Positions 26,510 through 35,750 are shown, counted from the first letter of the stretch. The stretch is 64,000 nt of DNA from Nisaea sp. (GCF_034670185.1 NZ_JAXMNY010000004.1:496001-560000); one strand, 5' to 3'. Made by a program: numbers and translations. The notes: a model not told the origin generated them from the letters alone.

Positions 26510-27433
26510 TTAACGAGCGCCTGTTTCGATATCTACGATCAATGGCAGATGGTCCGAGCTTACATGCAGGCCGAGGGCGGCACCGCCCACCTTCAACGTT
26601 GGCGAGATCAGGGCATGATCGATCGGCAGGGCCATCAGGTCGCCTAGCCAGTTATCCCCCCAGGTGAAGGAGCGGCGCAGGCCCGGTACCACCCGCGTGC
26701 CTGAATCAGCCGCGATCTTCTGCACGGCGTGGCTCCAGGGGGCGGCGTTGAAGTCACCGGTGATGATCAGTGGAGTGTCAAGCTGGTTCCAGATATCAGC
26801 CAATGCCTCGATTTGCTTGGCCTGGGGCAGAGGGAACGGCCAGCGCAAATGAAGCGAGGCAATCGTGGTGTCCCGCCCGCCGCCTGAAACGGTAGCCCAG
26901 GCGAGCCGGTTATCCTCCAGACAGCCGGTCCCGGTGAATGCTGTCCGGGACAGCACAGCAATACCGACCGACCCCCTATACGGGCAGATGACCTGATACG
27001 GGTAGGTTTCCTTGAGACGCTTCGTCAGTCTCGGTTGCTCGACAGCGGCTTCCTGCAAGGTAATGACGTCGGGTTCCATCTCCACAATATAGGCCGTCAC
27101 CGGTTCAATCCTGGCGTGGTTGTGGTTCATGTTGAGAGACAGGACCCGGAGATTGCCCGGCCCCCGCGGCCGGTCTTCCGAGAGCATGCTTCCGCCGAAA
27201 AGCTGGCCAAGCGAGCCGGCGCTGACCACGATCACGGTGGTCAGAAACAGAGCGCTGATCCAGGCACGCGTGACCAGCAGCAGAAGCAGGAAGGGAACGG
27301 CGAGAACCAACAGGTGCAGGCGCAGATGGGAAAAACTGTCTGCCAACGGATGAAAGGCGCCGAACTGACCGGCAATGAGCGCGGCGGCGATGGCAAGGGA
27401 ACAAAGCAGCGAGAAGCGCCGGAGAGAATGCAT
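26510..27433 (-). CDS. Membrane-anchored endonuclease/exonuclease/phosphatase-family protein
   Basis: A 307-residue protein with three N-terminal hydrophobic segments (residues about 5-85) and a C-terminal EEP catalytic domain outside the membrane. DNase I-fold motifs are LSLNMNHN, TLQEAAVEQ, SLHLRWPFP, IITGDFNAAPWS and the final SSDHLPLIVDI with the catalytic His. Related to YafD-type and VicX-like secreted nuclease or lipid-phosphodiesterase proteins; the substrate is unknown. Convergent with the PBP gene 12 bases away. Confidence 0.83.
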   Translation of the reverse strand: MHSLRRFSLLCSLAIAAALIAGQFGAFHPLADSFSHLRLHLLVLAVPFLLLLLVTRAWISALFLTTVIVVSAGSLGQLFGGSMLSEDRPRGPGNLRVLSLNMNHNHARIEPVTAYIVEMEPDVITLQEAAVEQPRLTKRLKETYPYQVICPYRGSVGIAVLSRTAFTGTGCLEDNRLAWATVSGGGRDTTIASLHLRWPFPLPQAKQIEALADIWNQLDTPLIITGDFNAAPWSHAVQKIAADSGTRVVPGLRRSFTWGDNWLGDLMALPIDHALISPTLKVGGAALGLHVSSDHLPLIVDIETGAR

Positions 27434-27523
27434 ATGAGGTGTGCCTGCTTGACGGCCGTTAACGAATGTCCGGGACTTTCGTAGGGAAATTTGACCGGAT
27501 CATGGTCGTGTGACGGAAACGGT

Positions 27524-28246
27524 TCAGCCGTAGCGGTGCAGCGTGGCGCCGTGCCGTTTCAGCCAGGCGCGGGACATGTCCATATTCTCGACCAGCCCGT
27601 CGCACAGCGCCCAGAACCGGCCAGAATGGTTCATTTCGATCAGGTGGGCGGCTTCATGGGCGCAGACATAATCCAGCACATGTTCCGGCGCCAAGATCAG
27701 GCGCCAGGAGAAGGACAGCGCGCCGGTGGAGGAGCAGCTTCCCCAGCGGCTGCGTGTGTCCCGCACGGAAATCCGCGTCGGCTTGCGCCCAACTTGCTCC
27801 GCATGGAAGCGGGCACGATCCGAGAGCTCCCGCCGGGCTTCCCGTTTCAGCCAGTCCGTCAGTCGCCGGGCCAGATGGTCAGCACCGCCGGACACTTCCA
27901 GATATGGTAAGCCATCATCAAGGCATTCGGTGCGACGGACCGCACCTCGCAGTTCCGGTGCATGGCGGATCCGGTGGTCGACACCGAGCAGGGGAATTGT
28001 TGTGCCGTCTTCAAAGGGGATGGCGTCCGGCAGGCGGGCCAGGCGGTTTTCCAGCCAGACGACGTTCCGGGCGACGAAGCTCTCTGCCTGAGAGCGGGAA
28101 ACGCCTGGAGGCAGCACCAGCTCTGGTGCCCCGCGGGCCGGATCGACTTTCAGCGACAGGCGCCGGGCGCGGGTCGAGATCCGTACGGGTACCTCGATAT
28201 CAGCGCCGTCACGGCCTCTCACGATCAAGGGGCTGGATGCATTCAT
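27524..28246 (-). CDS. YgjP-like M48 family metal-dependent hydrolase (DUF45)
   Basis: A 240-residue SprT/WLM-type zinc metallopeptidase. The metal motif is CAHEAAHLIEMNHSGRFW, with two His and the catalytic Glu, preceded by the family-typical RWGSCSSTGALSFSWRLILAP. The N-terminal part is a beta-rich domain with RRLSLKVDPARG. ATG 28246 is chosen over the TTG six codons upstream; neither has a strong Shine-Dalgarno site. It is transcribed towards the EEP gene. Physiological substrate unknown in this family. Confidence 0.85.
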   Translation of the reverse strand: MNASSPLIVRGRDGADIEVPVRISTRARRLSLKVDPARGAPELVLPPGVSRSQAESFVARNVVWLENRLARLPDAIPFEDGTTIPLLGVDHRIRHAPELRGAVRRTECLDDGLPYLEVSGGADHLARRLTDWLKREARRELSDRARFHAEQVGRKPTRISVRDTRSRWGSCSSTGALSFSWRLILAPEHVLDYVCAHEAAHLIEMNHSGRFWALCDGLVENMDMSRAWLKRHGATLHRYG

Positions 28247-28338
28247 GGGTGTAGCATTTACCAAGGTCTAGTGGTTCAGGGAATGTAAACTACCAGATAT
28301 TACTGCCGCCGTGGACCCGCCGGGTCAATTGCGGCGGC

Positions 28339-29544
28339 TCAGTCTTTCGCTTCTCCCGGGCGTGGGATCAGCATTACCGAAACCACGCCGAGCACACCGG
28401 CTACCGCGAACAGGTCCGGCATCACCAGGGGATGGTCGTTCTGCAGGCTGCTGATGATGAAGGAGCCGACCGCCCCGGTTCCCATCTGCAGAAAGCCGAG
28501 GAGGGCGGAAGCGACACCGGCGATATGCGGGAAATGCTGAAGCGCACCGGCCATGGAACTTGGCAGGGTGATGCCGAGGGCGACGAGGAGCAGCATGCTT
28601 GGGCCGATGATCGCGGCGGCGGAGACATGGCCGAGCTGGGCCGGGATGAACATGGCGAAGCCCGCGATCAGGCCGACGACGCTGCCGATCCGGACCATGT
28701 TGTGGATGCCGATCCGGCGGCCGAACCGGTTGGTGATGATGTTGCCGGTCAGGAAACCCGCGACATTGAACAGGATCAGCAAACCGTAGGCTTGCGGCGA
28801 ATAGCCGAGCTCCACCATCAGGATGTAGGGCGAGCCGGTCTGGTAGGCGAAGAGCATGCCGAAGATACAGCCGTTCAGGGCGGCATAACCGAAGAACCGG
28901 CGGTCGACGATCAGTGTGCCGTAGGTTCTGAGCATGCCGCCGAGCTTCATTGCGTCGAAATTTTTCTGCGCGAGGGTCTCCGGCAGCCGGAACAGGCTGA
29001 AGAGGAACAGCACGCCGGCGACGACCGCCATGAAAACGAACGAGGCCTGCCAGCCGAAATGGCCCTGCAGTTGACCGCCGATGGTCGGGGTCAGCGCTGG
29101 CGAGAGCGCCATGGCCATGCCGATGAAGGACATGATCCGGGCGGATTCGGCGCCTTCGGACTTGTCCCGGATGAGCGCCCGGCTGACGGCGTGACCGGCG
29201 CAGGCACCAATGGCGAGCAGCACGCGGGCACTGATCAGCGCCCAGATCGTGGTTGCCAGCGCGCAGGCGATGGCGCCGGCAACATAGATCGCGAGGCCGG
29301 TCAGGATCACCGGGCGGCGGCCAAACCGGTCCGACAGCGGCCCTGCGAGTAGCTGGAAAAAGGCGAAGGCGGTGAAATGCACCGTCAGGGTGAGCTGAAC
29401 GGTGCCCATGTCCGTCTGGAAATAGTCGACGAGCGACGGCAGAGACGGAACGAGCAGGCCGACGGCCATCTGGCCGAGGGCGACCATCAGCGTGAGAGTC
29501 GCGATGCCGCTGGCCGAATCGACCCGGAAATCGGTTTTTTGCAT
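28339..29544 (-). CDS. Bcr/CflA-type multidrug MFS exporter
   Basis: A 401-residue, 12-helix major facilitator drug:proton antiporter. It shows TM1 TLMVALGQMAVGLLVPSLPSL, the loop 2-3 signature GPLSDRFGRRPVILTG, and motif C-like ALSPALTPTIGGQLQGHFGW typical of Bcr/CflA. It ends near VSVMLIPRPGEAKD. The frame is open to 29598, but ATG 29544 puts TM1 near the start as in the family. Likely efflux of small drugs or metabolites; substrate not predictable. Divergent neighbours are unrelated. Confidence 0.88.
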   Translation of the reverse strand: MQKTDFRVDSASGIATLTLMVALGQMAVGLLVPSLPSLVDYFQTDMGTVQLTLTVHFTAFAFFQLLAGPLSDRFGRRPVILTGLAIYVAGAIACALATTIWALISARVLLAIGACAGHAVSRALIRDKSEGAESARIMSFIGMAMALSPALTPTIGGQLQGHFGWQASFVFMAVVAGVLFLFSLFRLPETLAQKNFDAMKLGGMLRTYGTLIVDRRFFGYAALNGCIFGMLFAYQTGSPYILMVELGYSPQAYGLLILFNVAGFLTGNIITNRFGRRIGIHNMVRIGSVVGLIAGFAMFIPAQLGHVSAAAIIGPSMLLLVALGITLPSSMAGALQHFPHIAGVASALLGFLQMGTGAVGSFIISSLQNDHPLVMPDLFAVAGVLGVVSVMLIPRPGEAKD

Positions 29545-29631
29545 GGGTGATCTTCGACATGGGAAAAAGGCCGCCACTGCTGACGACCTTTCTTTCATAA
29601 CGCAATTCTGCGCTGCGGTATACCGATTGGT

Positions 29632-30777
29632 TTACCCTGCCTCGGCCAGGGTCATCTCGTCACGCTGTTGACGCTCTTCATCCAGCAATTGGCGCTTGCG
29701 GGGCACGCCCCAGCGATAGCCGGTCAGGCTGCCGCCGGCCCCGACCGCGCGATGGCAGGGAATGACAAGGGCGACGCGGTTGCTGCCGCAGGCCCGGCCG
29801 ACCGCCCGGGGCGCACCTGGCTTGCCGATGGCGTGCGCCAGCTCGCCATAGGTTCGGGTCTCGCCGTAGGGCACGTCCATCAGGGCTTCCCAGACCTGGC
29901 GCTGAAAGGCGGTCGCCTGGATGTCGAGCGGCAGGTTGATATCCGGTAGCCGTCCCTCGAGATGGGCGATCACGGCCTCGGTGATCCTGCCTAGTGTGTC
30001 GTCGTCCCGGACGATTTCCGCTTTCGGGAATTCCTCACGGAGTTCCGCCTCAAGTTTTCCGGCATCCTCGCCCAGTGCAAGAAAGCAGATCCCGCTCTCC
30101 GTGGCCGCGATGAGAATCTGGCCAAGCGGGCTGGGCGCGAGGGTAAAGGCGATGACCGCACCGCGTCCGCCTTTGCCGTAGGTCGCGGGCGTCATGCCGA
30201 GCTGGCCGCGGGCTTTTTCATAAAGCCTGCTGGAGGAACCGTATCCCGCCCCGTAAAGCGCCGGGGAAACGGCTTCGCCCGATTTCAGGTTCTCGCGCAG
30301 CCTGCCGAGCCGCTGGGCATCCCAATATTGCCTCGGGGTCACGCCGGTTGCAGCCTTGAAGGTGCGTTGCAGGTGATAGGGGGAGAGACCGGTTACGTCG
30401 GCCAGCGCATCCAGGGTCGGTGCGGTTTCGTCTGCGGCGTCAAGCAGGGCGCAGGCCGCTTCGACTGCGCCGAGACGCCGGGTGTGGGCCGCATCGGCGC
30501 CGAGGCATTTCCGGCAGGCCCGGTAGCCGCCTGCCTCCGCCTCGGCGGCGCTGTCATAGAACCGGACGTTCTCGCGCTTCGGTTTGCGCGAGGAGCAACT
30601 CGGGCGGCAATAGATACCAGTGGTGGTCACCGCGTAGAAGAACACGCCAACCGCTTCCTGGTCTCGGGTCTCCACCGCAGTCCAGCGCGCCGCATCGTCG
30701 CTGAAACGGTTTGATTCAGGGGTTCCGATTGAACTGCTGTCCGCCATGGGTCCGGTCTCCTCGGTGACTTCGCCCAT
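29632..30777 (-). CDS. ada: Bifunctional Ada: methyl-phosphotriester sensor/activator and O6-methylguanine methyltransferase
   Basis: Adaptive-response protein of 381 residues. The N-terminal zinc domain has YCRPSC and CRKC, whose first cysteine takes methyl from DNA phosphotriesters and turns Ada into an activator. An AraC-type HTH follows (LADVTGLSPYHLQRTFK and LYGAGYGSSSRLYEKARG). The C-terminal methyltransferase carries VIPCHRAVG with the acceptor Cys for O6-methylguanine. All three parts are complete, so this is a full E. coli-type Ada. ATG 30747 (MADSSS, after GAGGAG) is an equally good start. Confidence 0.94.
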   Translation of the reverse strand: MGEVTEETGPMADSSSIGTPESNRFSDDAARWTAVETRDQEAVGVFFYAVTTTGIYCRPSCSSRKPKRENVRFYDSAAEAEAGGYRACRKCLGADAAHTRRLGAVEAACALLDAADETAPTLDALADVTGLSPYHLQRTFKAATGVTPRQYWDAQRLGRLRENLKSGEAVSPALYGAGYGSSSRLYEKARGQLGMTPATYGKGGRGAVIAFTLAPSPLGQILIAATESGICFLALGEDAGKLEAELREEFPKAEIVRDDDTLGRITEAVIAHLEGRLPDINLPLDIQATAFQRQVWEALMDVPYGETRTYGELAHAIGKPGAPRAVGRACGSNRVALVIPCHRAVGAGGSLTGYRWGVPRKRQLLDEERQQRDEMTLAEAG

Positions 30778-30927
30778 TTTATACCCTTTCGGAGCATCCT
30801 CCGACTATCCGCGCCTTGCGCGGCAAATCGGGTATCTCCGCAGCGGCTGGATGACCGGAAATAAACAAACGAACAGTTCATATTTTCAAATGAAAAGAGA
30901 AACTTAGTCGCCATTATTGCAACGAAA

Positions 30928-30949
30928 ATGTCACGGTTCTTTCACCGTT
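30928..30949 (+). promoter_or_regulatory. Pho-box-like site upstream of ugpB
   Basis: Two 11-base units in tandem: ATGTCACGGTT and CTTTCACCGTT. Each starts with a CTGTCAC-like heptamer followed by four bases, the spacing of PhoB half-sites. It is 56 bases before the ugpB ATG. ugp operons are classic phosphate-starvation genes, so PhoB control is plausible. Confidence 0.55.
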
Positions 30950-31004
30950 CGGACGTGTGCCGGGAATAGGGTCGCCGCTCGTATTTCTTCCAACGGAGCC
31001 TCTT

Positions 31005-32312
31005 ATGAAAGCGACCAAGACGATCTTCGCCGCTGCTGCCGGCCTTGCCATGCTCGGCGCCGGCGCCGCAAACGCGGCCACCGAAATCACCTTCTGGCAC
31101 GCCATGGGTGGCGGTCTCGGTGAGACGGTCAACACCATCGCCAAGGACTTCAACGCGTCCCAGAGCGAATACAAGCTGACCCCGATCTACAAGGGCGGCT
31201 ACGAAGAGACCATGACCGCCGGGATCGCTGCATTCCGCGCCGGTGAAGCGCCGAACATCATCCAGATCTTCGACGCCGGCTCCGCCACCATCATCAATGC
31301 CAAGGGCGCCGTTTATCCGGTGGCCAGCCTGCTGAACGAGAACGGCGTTCCGTTCCACGCCGAGGATTACATCTCCGGCGTCCGTAACTTCTATGCGGAC
31401 AGCAAGGGCGACATGATCGGCATGCCGTTCAACAGCTCCACCCCGGTGCTCTATTACAACAAGGACGCGCTCGCCAAAGCCGGCGTGCAGCCGCCGAAGA
31501 CCTGGGAAGAGTTTGAGGAAATCGCGCCGAAGCTGAAGAAAGCCGGTTACATCGCCCTTTCCCAGTCGCACACCCCGTGGATCTTCTCCGAGAACTTCCA
31601 TTCCCGGCACAACATCCCGCTAGCGAACGAGAATAACGGCTTCGACGGCGTTGCTACCAAGATCAACTACAACAACGAACACATGCGCATGCACTTCTCC
31701 AAGGCACGCGAATGGCAGCAAGCCGGCCTGTTCGGGTATTACGGCAGCAAGTGGGGCGACAACCAGAAGCCCTTCATCGACCAGGAAGTCGCCATGTGGC
31801 TCGGCTCCTCGGGTTCCTTCGGCGGCCTGAAGAAGAGCGCCAAGTTCGCCTTCGGCACCACCAACCTGCCGTACTGGAACAGCATCACCAAAGGTGAGGA
31901 ATACACGACCTTCATCGGTGGCGCCGCGCTCTTTGCCTTCAGCGGCAAGGAAAAGGCCCAGAACGAAGGCGTTGCCAAGTTCTTCCAGTTCCTGACCAAG
32001 CCGGAAACCCAGTTCTTCTGGCACAAGGAAACCGGCTACGTGCCGATCACCAACGCCGCTTACACGCTGGCCAAGGAAACCGGTTACTACAAGGACGAGC
32101 CGGACGCCGAGGTCGGCATCCAGCAGCTGAGCCAGAAATCTGCCGAGAACAACAAGGGCTATCGCCTCGGTTACTACGTGCAGGTCCGCGAAGTCATGAC
32201 CCGCGAATATGATCAGGTCTTCGCCGGCACCAAGTCCGTCGACGACGCTTTCGCGGCCATCGAGGACGGCGCCAACAAGCTGCTGGCCCGCTTCGCCAAG
32301 ACGGTTCAGTAA
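31005..32312 (+). CDS. ugpB: sn-Glycerol-3-phosphate ABC transporter, substrate-binding protein
   Basis: Periplasmic binding protein of 435 residues with a Sec signal peptide (MKATKTIFAAAAGLAMLGAG, cleaved after ANA, residue 24). Close to UgpB throughout: ITFWHAMGGGLGETVN, YKGGYEETMTAGIAAFRAG, PFNSSTPVLYYNKDAL, ENNGFDG, and WHKETGYVPITNAAY. It binds glycerol-3-phosphate and possibly glycerophosphodiesters for use as phosphate or carbon source. RBS GGAG six bases before ATG 31005. First gene of ugpBAEC; a stable hairpin follows its stop codon. Confidence 0.95.
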   Translation: MKATKTIFAAAAGLAMLGAGAANAATEITFWHAMGGGLGETVNTIAKDFNASQSEYKLTPIYKGGYEETMTAGIAAFRAGEAPNIIQIFDAGSATIINAKGAVYPVASLLNENGVPFHAEDYISGVRNFYADSKGDMIGMPFNSSTPVLYYNKDALAKAGVQPPKTWEEFEEIAPKLKKAGYIALSQSHTPWIFSENFHSRHNIPLANENNGFDGVATKINYNNEHMRMHFSKAREWQQAGLFGYYGSKWGDNQKPFIDQEVAMWLGSSGSFGGLKKSAKFAFGTTNLPYWNSITKGEEYTTFIGGAALFAFSGKEKAQNEGVAKFFQFLTKPETQFFWHKETGYVPITNAAYTLAKETGYYKDEPDAEVGIQQLSQKSAENNKGYRLGYYVQVREVMTREYDQVFAGTKSVDDAFAAIEDGANKLLARFAKTVQ

Positions 32313-32329
32313 CCAGCATTTCTCATCAG

Positions 32330-32359
32330 AGCGGCGGGCGGTTTCGACCGTCCGCCGCT
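32330..32359 (+). terminator. ugpB-ugpA intra-operon hairpin (UUCG loop)
   Basis: A 13-bp stem, AGCGGCGGGCGGT pairing with ACCGTCCGCCGCT through one G-U wobble, is closed by a TTCG tetraloop and followed by TTTCC. It sits 17 bases after the ugpB stop and 32 before ugpA. The short T-run suggests partial termination or 3'-end protection, giving more binding protein than permease, as in maltose-type operons. Confidence 0.75.
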
Positions 32360-32391
32360 TTCCTGTTCCGGGTCGCTAAAGGAAGTCGCCG

Positions 32392-33270
32392 ATGAAACGG
32401 CAGCAATTCGACAGTCTCACCCTGCCGTATCTGCTGATCGCGCCACAGCTCGCGATCATCTTTATTTTCTTTGTCTGGCCCGCGGCCCAGGCGGTCTACC
32501 AGTCCTTCATGCTGGAAGATCCGTTCGGCCTGTCCAGCCAGTTCGTCGGGTTCGAAAATTTCACCGAAGTGGTCTCGAACGAGCATTACGCCCGTTCGGC
32601 GCTCTTCACCGCGATCTTCTCCGGGCTGGTCGCCTTCCTCTCCATGGCCTTCGCCCTGCTGCTGGCGGTCAAGGCGGACGGCATCCTGCATGGCCAGGCG
32701 GCCTACAAGATCATGCTGACCTGGGTCTATGCCGTGGCGCCTGCCGTTGCCGGCATGATGGGAGTCTTCCTGTTCGACCGCAGCATCGGCCCGCTCAATC
32801 ACCTGTTCAACGCCACCGGCTGGCCCTTCAACCCGCAGCTCGACGTGTTCGACGCTTCAGTGACGGTGATCCTGGTCTCGGTCTGGAAGCAGATCAGCGT
32901 CAATTTCATCTATTTCCTTGCCGGCCTGCAGAGCATCCCGCGTGCCGTGCGCGAGGCGGCCCTGATCGACTGCCGCAACGGCTTCCGCCGGTTCTGGACC
33001 GTGACCCTGCCGCTGTTGGCACCGACCGGCTTCTTCGTGCTGGTGATCAACATCACCTATGCCTTCTTCGAGACCTTCGGCGTGATCGACACGATGACAC
33101 GCGGCGCCCCCGGCGGCGGCACGGCGACGCTGGTTTACAAAGTCTATCAGGACGGCTTCCTCGGCGCGGATATCGGCGGCAGCTCCGCCCAGTCCGTCAT
33201 TCTCATGATCCTCGTGCTGGGACTGACCGTTGTGCAGTTCCGCGTGCTCGAGAAGCGCATCCATTACTGA
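32392..33270 (+). CDS. ugpA: sn-Glycerol-3-phosphate ABC transporter permease
   Basis: Inner-membrane permease of 292 residues with six predicted TM helices, starting LTLPYLLIAPQLAIIFIFF. The EAA loop that meets the ATPase is RAVREAALIDCRNGFRRFW. TPTRGFF-type and FETFGVIDTMTRGAPGG segments are typical of UgpA. RBS AAAGGAAG lies upstream of ATG 32392. It pairs with UgpE. Confidence 0.94.
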   Translation: MKRQQFDSLTLPYLLIAPQLAIIFIFFVWPAAQAVYQSFMLEDPFGLSSQFVGFENFTEVVSNEHYARSALFTAIFSGLVAFLSMAFALLLAVKADGILHGQAAYKIMLTWVYAVAPAVAGMMGVFLFDRSIGPLNHLFNATGWPFNPQLDVFDASVTVILVSVWKQISVNFIYFLAGLQSIPRAVREAALIDCRNGFRRFWTVTLPLLAPTGFFVLVINITYAFFETFGVIDTMTRGAPGGGTATLVYKVYQDGFLGADIGGSSAQSVILMILVLGLTVVQFRVLEKRIHY

Positions 33271-33285
33271 GCCGGGGATCGAGCC

Positions 33286-34128
33286 ATGCATCGTATCAAA
33301 CCTACGGACCATCTGATCCTGATCCTCGGCGTGCTGTTTCTGCTGCTGCCGATCTGGGTGGTCTTCGCCTCTTCGACGCACCGGCCGGAGACGCTTCTTT
33401 CCGAGGGGCTGCAATTCTGGTTTGGCGACTATTTCTGGGAAACCTACAGCGCGGTTCTGTTCGACAATACCGGCTTCACCCAGACCGTGAACGCCGTGCT
33501 GATGTTGAAGAACTCCCTGATCCTCGGCCTCGGATTCTCGGTCGGCAAGATCCTGATTTCGACCATCGCGGCCTATGCCATCGTCTATTTCCGGTTTCCG
33601 GCGGGCAGCTTTTTCTTCTGGATCATCTTCTCCTCCCTGCTGCTGCCGCTCGAGGTCCGGATCATCCCCTCCTACGAGGTGGTCTCGAAGCTCGGCATGC
33701 TGAACTCCTATACCGGCCTGATCCTGCCGCTGATCGCGTCGGCCACCGCGACCTTCTTCTTCCGTCAGTTCTACAAGTCCGTGCCGGACGAGATTCTGGA
33801 AGCAGCAAGGATCGACGGTGCCGGGCCGTTCCGCTTCTTCGTCGATATCCTGCTGCCGCTGTCGAAAACCATGATCGCGGCGATCTTCATCATCATGTTC
33901 GTGGTCGGCTGGAACCAGTATCTCTGGCCTATCCTGATGACCACGGACGAGAGCTATTTCACCGTTGTCATGGGGATTAAGCAGATCCTGAACGATCTCG
34001 AAGGCAACCGTATCCCGCAATACAACAAGGCCCTCGCGCTTTCCTTCCTGGCGATGCTGCCCCCGGTCATGGTGGTGCTGATCTTCCAGCGATGGTTCGT
34101 GAAGGGCCTCGTCGAGTCCGAGAAATGA
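33286..34128 (+). CDS. ugpE: sn-Glycerol-3-phosphate ABC transporter permease
   Basis: Second permease, 280 residues, six TM helices. UgpE traits are the N-terminal HLILILGVLFLLLPIWVVFAS, the TLLSEGLQFWFGDYF periplasmic segment, the EAA loop DEILEAARIDGAGPFRFF, and NQYLWPILMTTDESYFTV. Its stop is 10 bases before ugpC. Forms the channel with UgpA. Confidence 0.94.
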   Translation: MHRIKPTDHLILILGVLFLLLPIWVVFASSTHRPETLLSEGLQFWFGDYFWETYSAVLFDNTGFTQTVNAVLMLKNSLILGLGFSVGKILISTIAAYAIVYFRFPAGSFFFWIIFSSLLLPLEVRIIPSYEVVSKLGMLNSYTGLILPLIASATATFFFRQFYKSVPDEILEAARIDGAGPFRFFVDILLPLSKTMIAAIFIIMFVVGWNQYLWPILMTTDESYFTVVMGIKQILNDLEGNRIPQYNKALALSFLAMLPPVMVVLIFQRWFVKGLVESEK

Positions 34129-34138
34129 GGAATTGAGG

Positions 34139-35209
34139 ATGGCCGAGGTCGCACTCACCAACGTCGAGAAAACCTACCCGAACGGCTTCAAGGCCATTCA
34201 TGGGATCGATATCGACATTCAGGACGGCGAGTTTATCGCCCTGGTCGGCCCGTCGGGCTGCGGAAAATCGACCCTGCTGCGCATGGTGGCCGGGCTGGAG
34301 AGCATTTCCGGCGGGGACGTCTCAATCTCGGGCCGTCAGGTGAACATGCTGGAGCCGGCGGACCGGGACATCGCCATGGTGTTCCAGAACTACGCGCTCT
34401 ATCCGCACATGACCGTCGAGGGCAACATGGCCTACGGGTTGAAGAACCGGGGCATGGCGAAGGAAGAGATCGCCCAGCGGGTACGGAAGGCCGCCGAGAT
34501 TCTGGAACTTTCCCCGCTGCTCGCCCGCCGCCCGCAGCAGCTTTCCGGCGGCCAGCGCCAGCGCGTCGCCATGGGCAGGGCCATCGTCCGCGAGCCCGCC
34601 GTTTTCCTGTTTGACGAGCCGCTGTCGAACCTGGATGCCAAGCTCCGTGTTCAGATGCGGGTTGAGGTGAAAAAACTGCAACGTCAGCTCGGCACTACCA
34701 GCCTCTATGTCACCCACGATCAGGTCGAGGCCATGACTATGGCGGACCGGCTGGTGGTGATGAATGCGGGCATCGCCGAGCAGATCGGCACCCCGATCGA
34801 GGTTTATGACCGTCCGGCCAGCATGTTCGTCGCCGCCTTCATTGGCTCGCCTTCCATGAACTTCATGAAAGGCACGGTCGAGAGCGGCGCGGCCGTGCTC
34901 GGCTCCGGTCAGCGTATCGGGCTGAACGGGCAGGCGAAAAACCTCGCCGAAGGTCAGCCGGTGACAGTCGGCATCCGGCCTGAGCATTTCCAGCCCTGCG
35001 GCGAAGGGGAAGGCCTGGAGGTTCATATCGATTTGGTCGAGCATCTCGGCGCGGAAACGCTGATGCATGGCATGGCACCCGGCAATGGCGATCTGACCAC
35101 GGTCCGGCTTGCCGGACACCAGACGCTTTCAGACGGTGACAGCATTCGGGTGAGTGTCGCACCGGATCAGGTGCATCTGTTCGACCCGGAGAGCGGCAAG
35201 CGGCTCTGA
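34139..35209 (+). CDS. ugpC: sn-Glycerol-3-phosphate ABC transporter ATP-binding protein
   Basis: MalK-type ATPase of 356 residues powering UgpAE. Walker A GPSGCGKSTLLRM, Q-loop FQNYALYPHM, signature LSGGQRQRVAMGRA, Walker B VFLFDEPLSNLDAKLR and switch His in YVTHDQVEAMTMADR are all intact, followed by a C-terminal OB-fold (TOBE) regulatory domain with IGSPSMNFM and VGIRPEHF. ATG 34139 after GAGGAATTGAGG is preferred to a TTG two codons upstream. Last gene of the ugp operon; convergent with a MarR gene one base away. Confidence 0.95.
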   Translation: MAEVALTNVEKTYPNGFKAIHGIDIDIQDGEFIALVGPSGCGKSTLLRMVAGLESISGGDVSISGRQVNMLEPADRDIAMVFQNYALYPHMTVEGNMAYGLKNRGMAKEEIAQRVRKAAEILELSPLLARRPQQLSGGQRQRVAMGRAIVREPAVFLFDEPLSNLDAKLRVQMRVEVKKLQRQLGTTSLYVTHDQVEAMTMADRLVVMNAGIAEQIGTPIEVYDRPASMFVAAFIGSPSMNFMKGTVESGAAVLGSGQRIGLNGQAKNLAEGQPVTVGIRPEHFQPCGEGEGLEVHIDLVEHLGAETLMHGMAPGNGDLTTVRLAGHQTLSDGDSIRVSVAPDQVHLFDPESGKRL

Positions 35210-35210
35210 G

Positions 35211-35729
35211 TTAGACGCCGATTTTTGCCAGCAGGCGCTTCAATTCCTCCCGTTCGGCTTTGTCGAGCGGCGCCAGCATCTGTTCCTCGACCGCGAGATG
35301 GGACGTGACGAGGCTGTCCGCCAACGCGAAGCCGTCTTCGGTCAAGGCGATCTTGAGGCTGCGCCTGTCTTTCGGGTCCGACTGGCGCTCGATCAGGTCG
35401 CGTTTTTCCAGGCGGTCGAGCCGGTTGGTCATGGCCGAGGTTGAAAGCATCATCTCGCCCGCCAATTCCGAAGGCGTCAGGGTTTCGCCTTTGCCCTGAC
35501 GGCGCAGGGTCAGTAACACGTCGAATCCGGCGCCATCCAGACCGCCATTCGCGGCATTGCCCTCAACCGCGGTCCGGACCCTGTCATTTGCCCGCCGCAG
35601 CGCGCCGCAGACCGCCATGGGGGACGGATCGAGGTCCGGCCGTTCCCGTTTCCATTGCTGAAGGATCGTCTCCAGCGGGGCACCCTGCGCGGATTCCGCA
35701 CGTGATTTTGCACGCGACTCTTGACTCAT
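35211..35729 (-). CDS. MarR-family transcriptional regulator
   Basis: A 172-residue winged-helix regulator with extended N-terminus. Dimer and HTH parts: GLDGAGFDVLLTLRRQGKGETL, ELAGEMMLSTSAMTNRLDRLEKRDLIER, and the wing motif SDPKDRRSLKIALTEDG with the conserved DPxDRR. It ends with EREELKRLLAKIGV. The nearby divergent nitroreductase and DMT exporter genes are likely targets. No sensing cysteine is obvious. Confidence 0.9.
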   Translation of the reverse strand: MSQESRAKSRAESAQGAPLETILQQWKRERPDLDPSPMAVCGALRRANDRVRTAVEGNAANGGLDGAGFDVLLTLRRQGKGETLTPSELAGEMMLSTSAMTNRLDRLEKRDLIERQSDPKDRRSLKIALTEDGFALADSLVTSHLAVEEQMLAPLDKAEREELKRLLAKIGV

Positions 35730-35750
35730 GGGTCTTTCGCCATCAAATAG

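Noticed and set aside
28325..29605. 426-codon overlapping frame on the same strand as the MFS exporter
   Set aside because: Arg/Pro-rich frame-shifted reading of the exporter; the other frame has all the MFS motifs.
32857..34161. 434-codon minus-strand frame opposite ugpA/ugpE
   Set aside because: Antisense of clear permease genes, with no homology.
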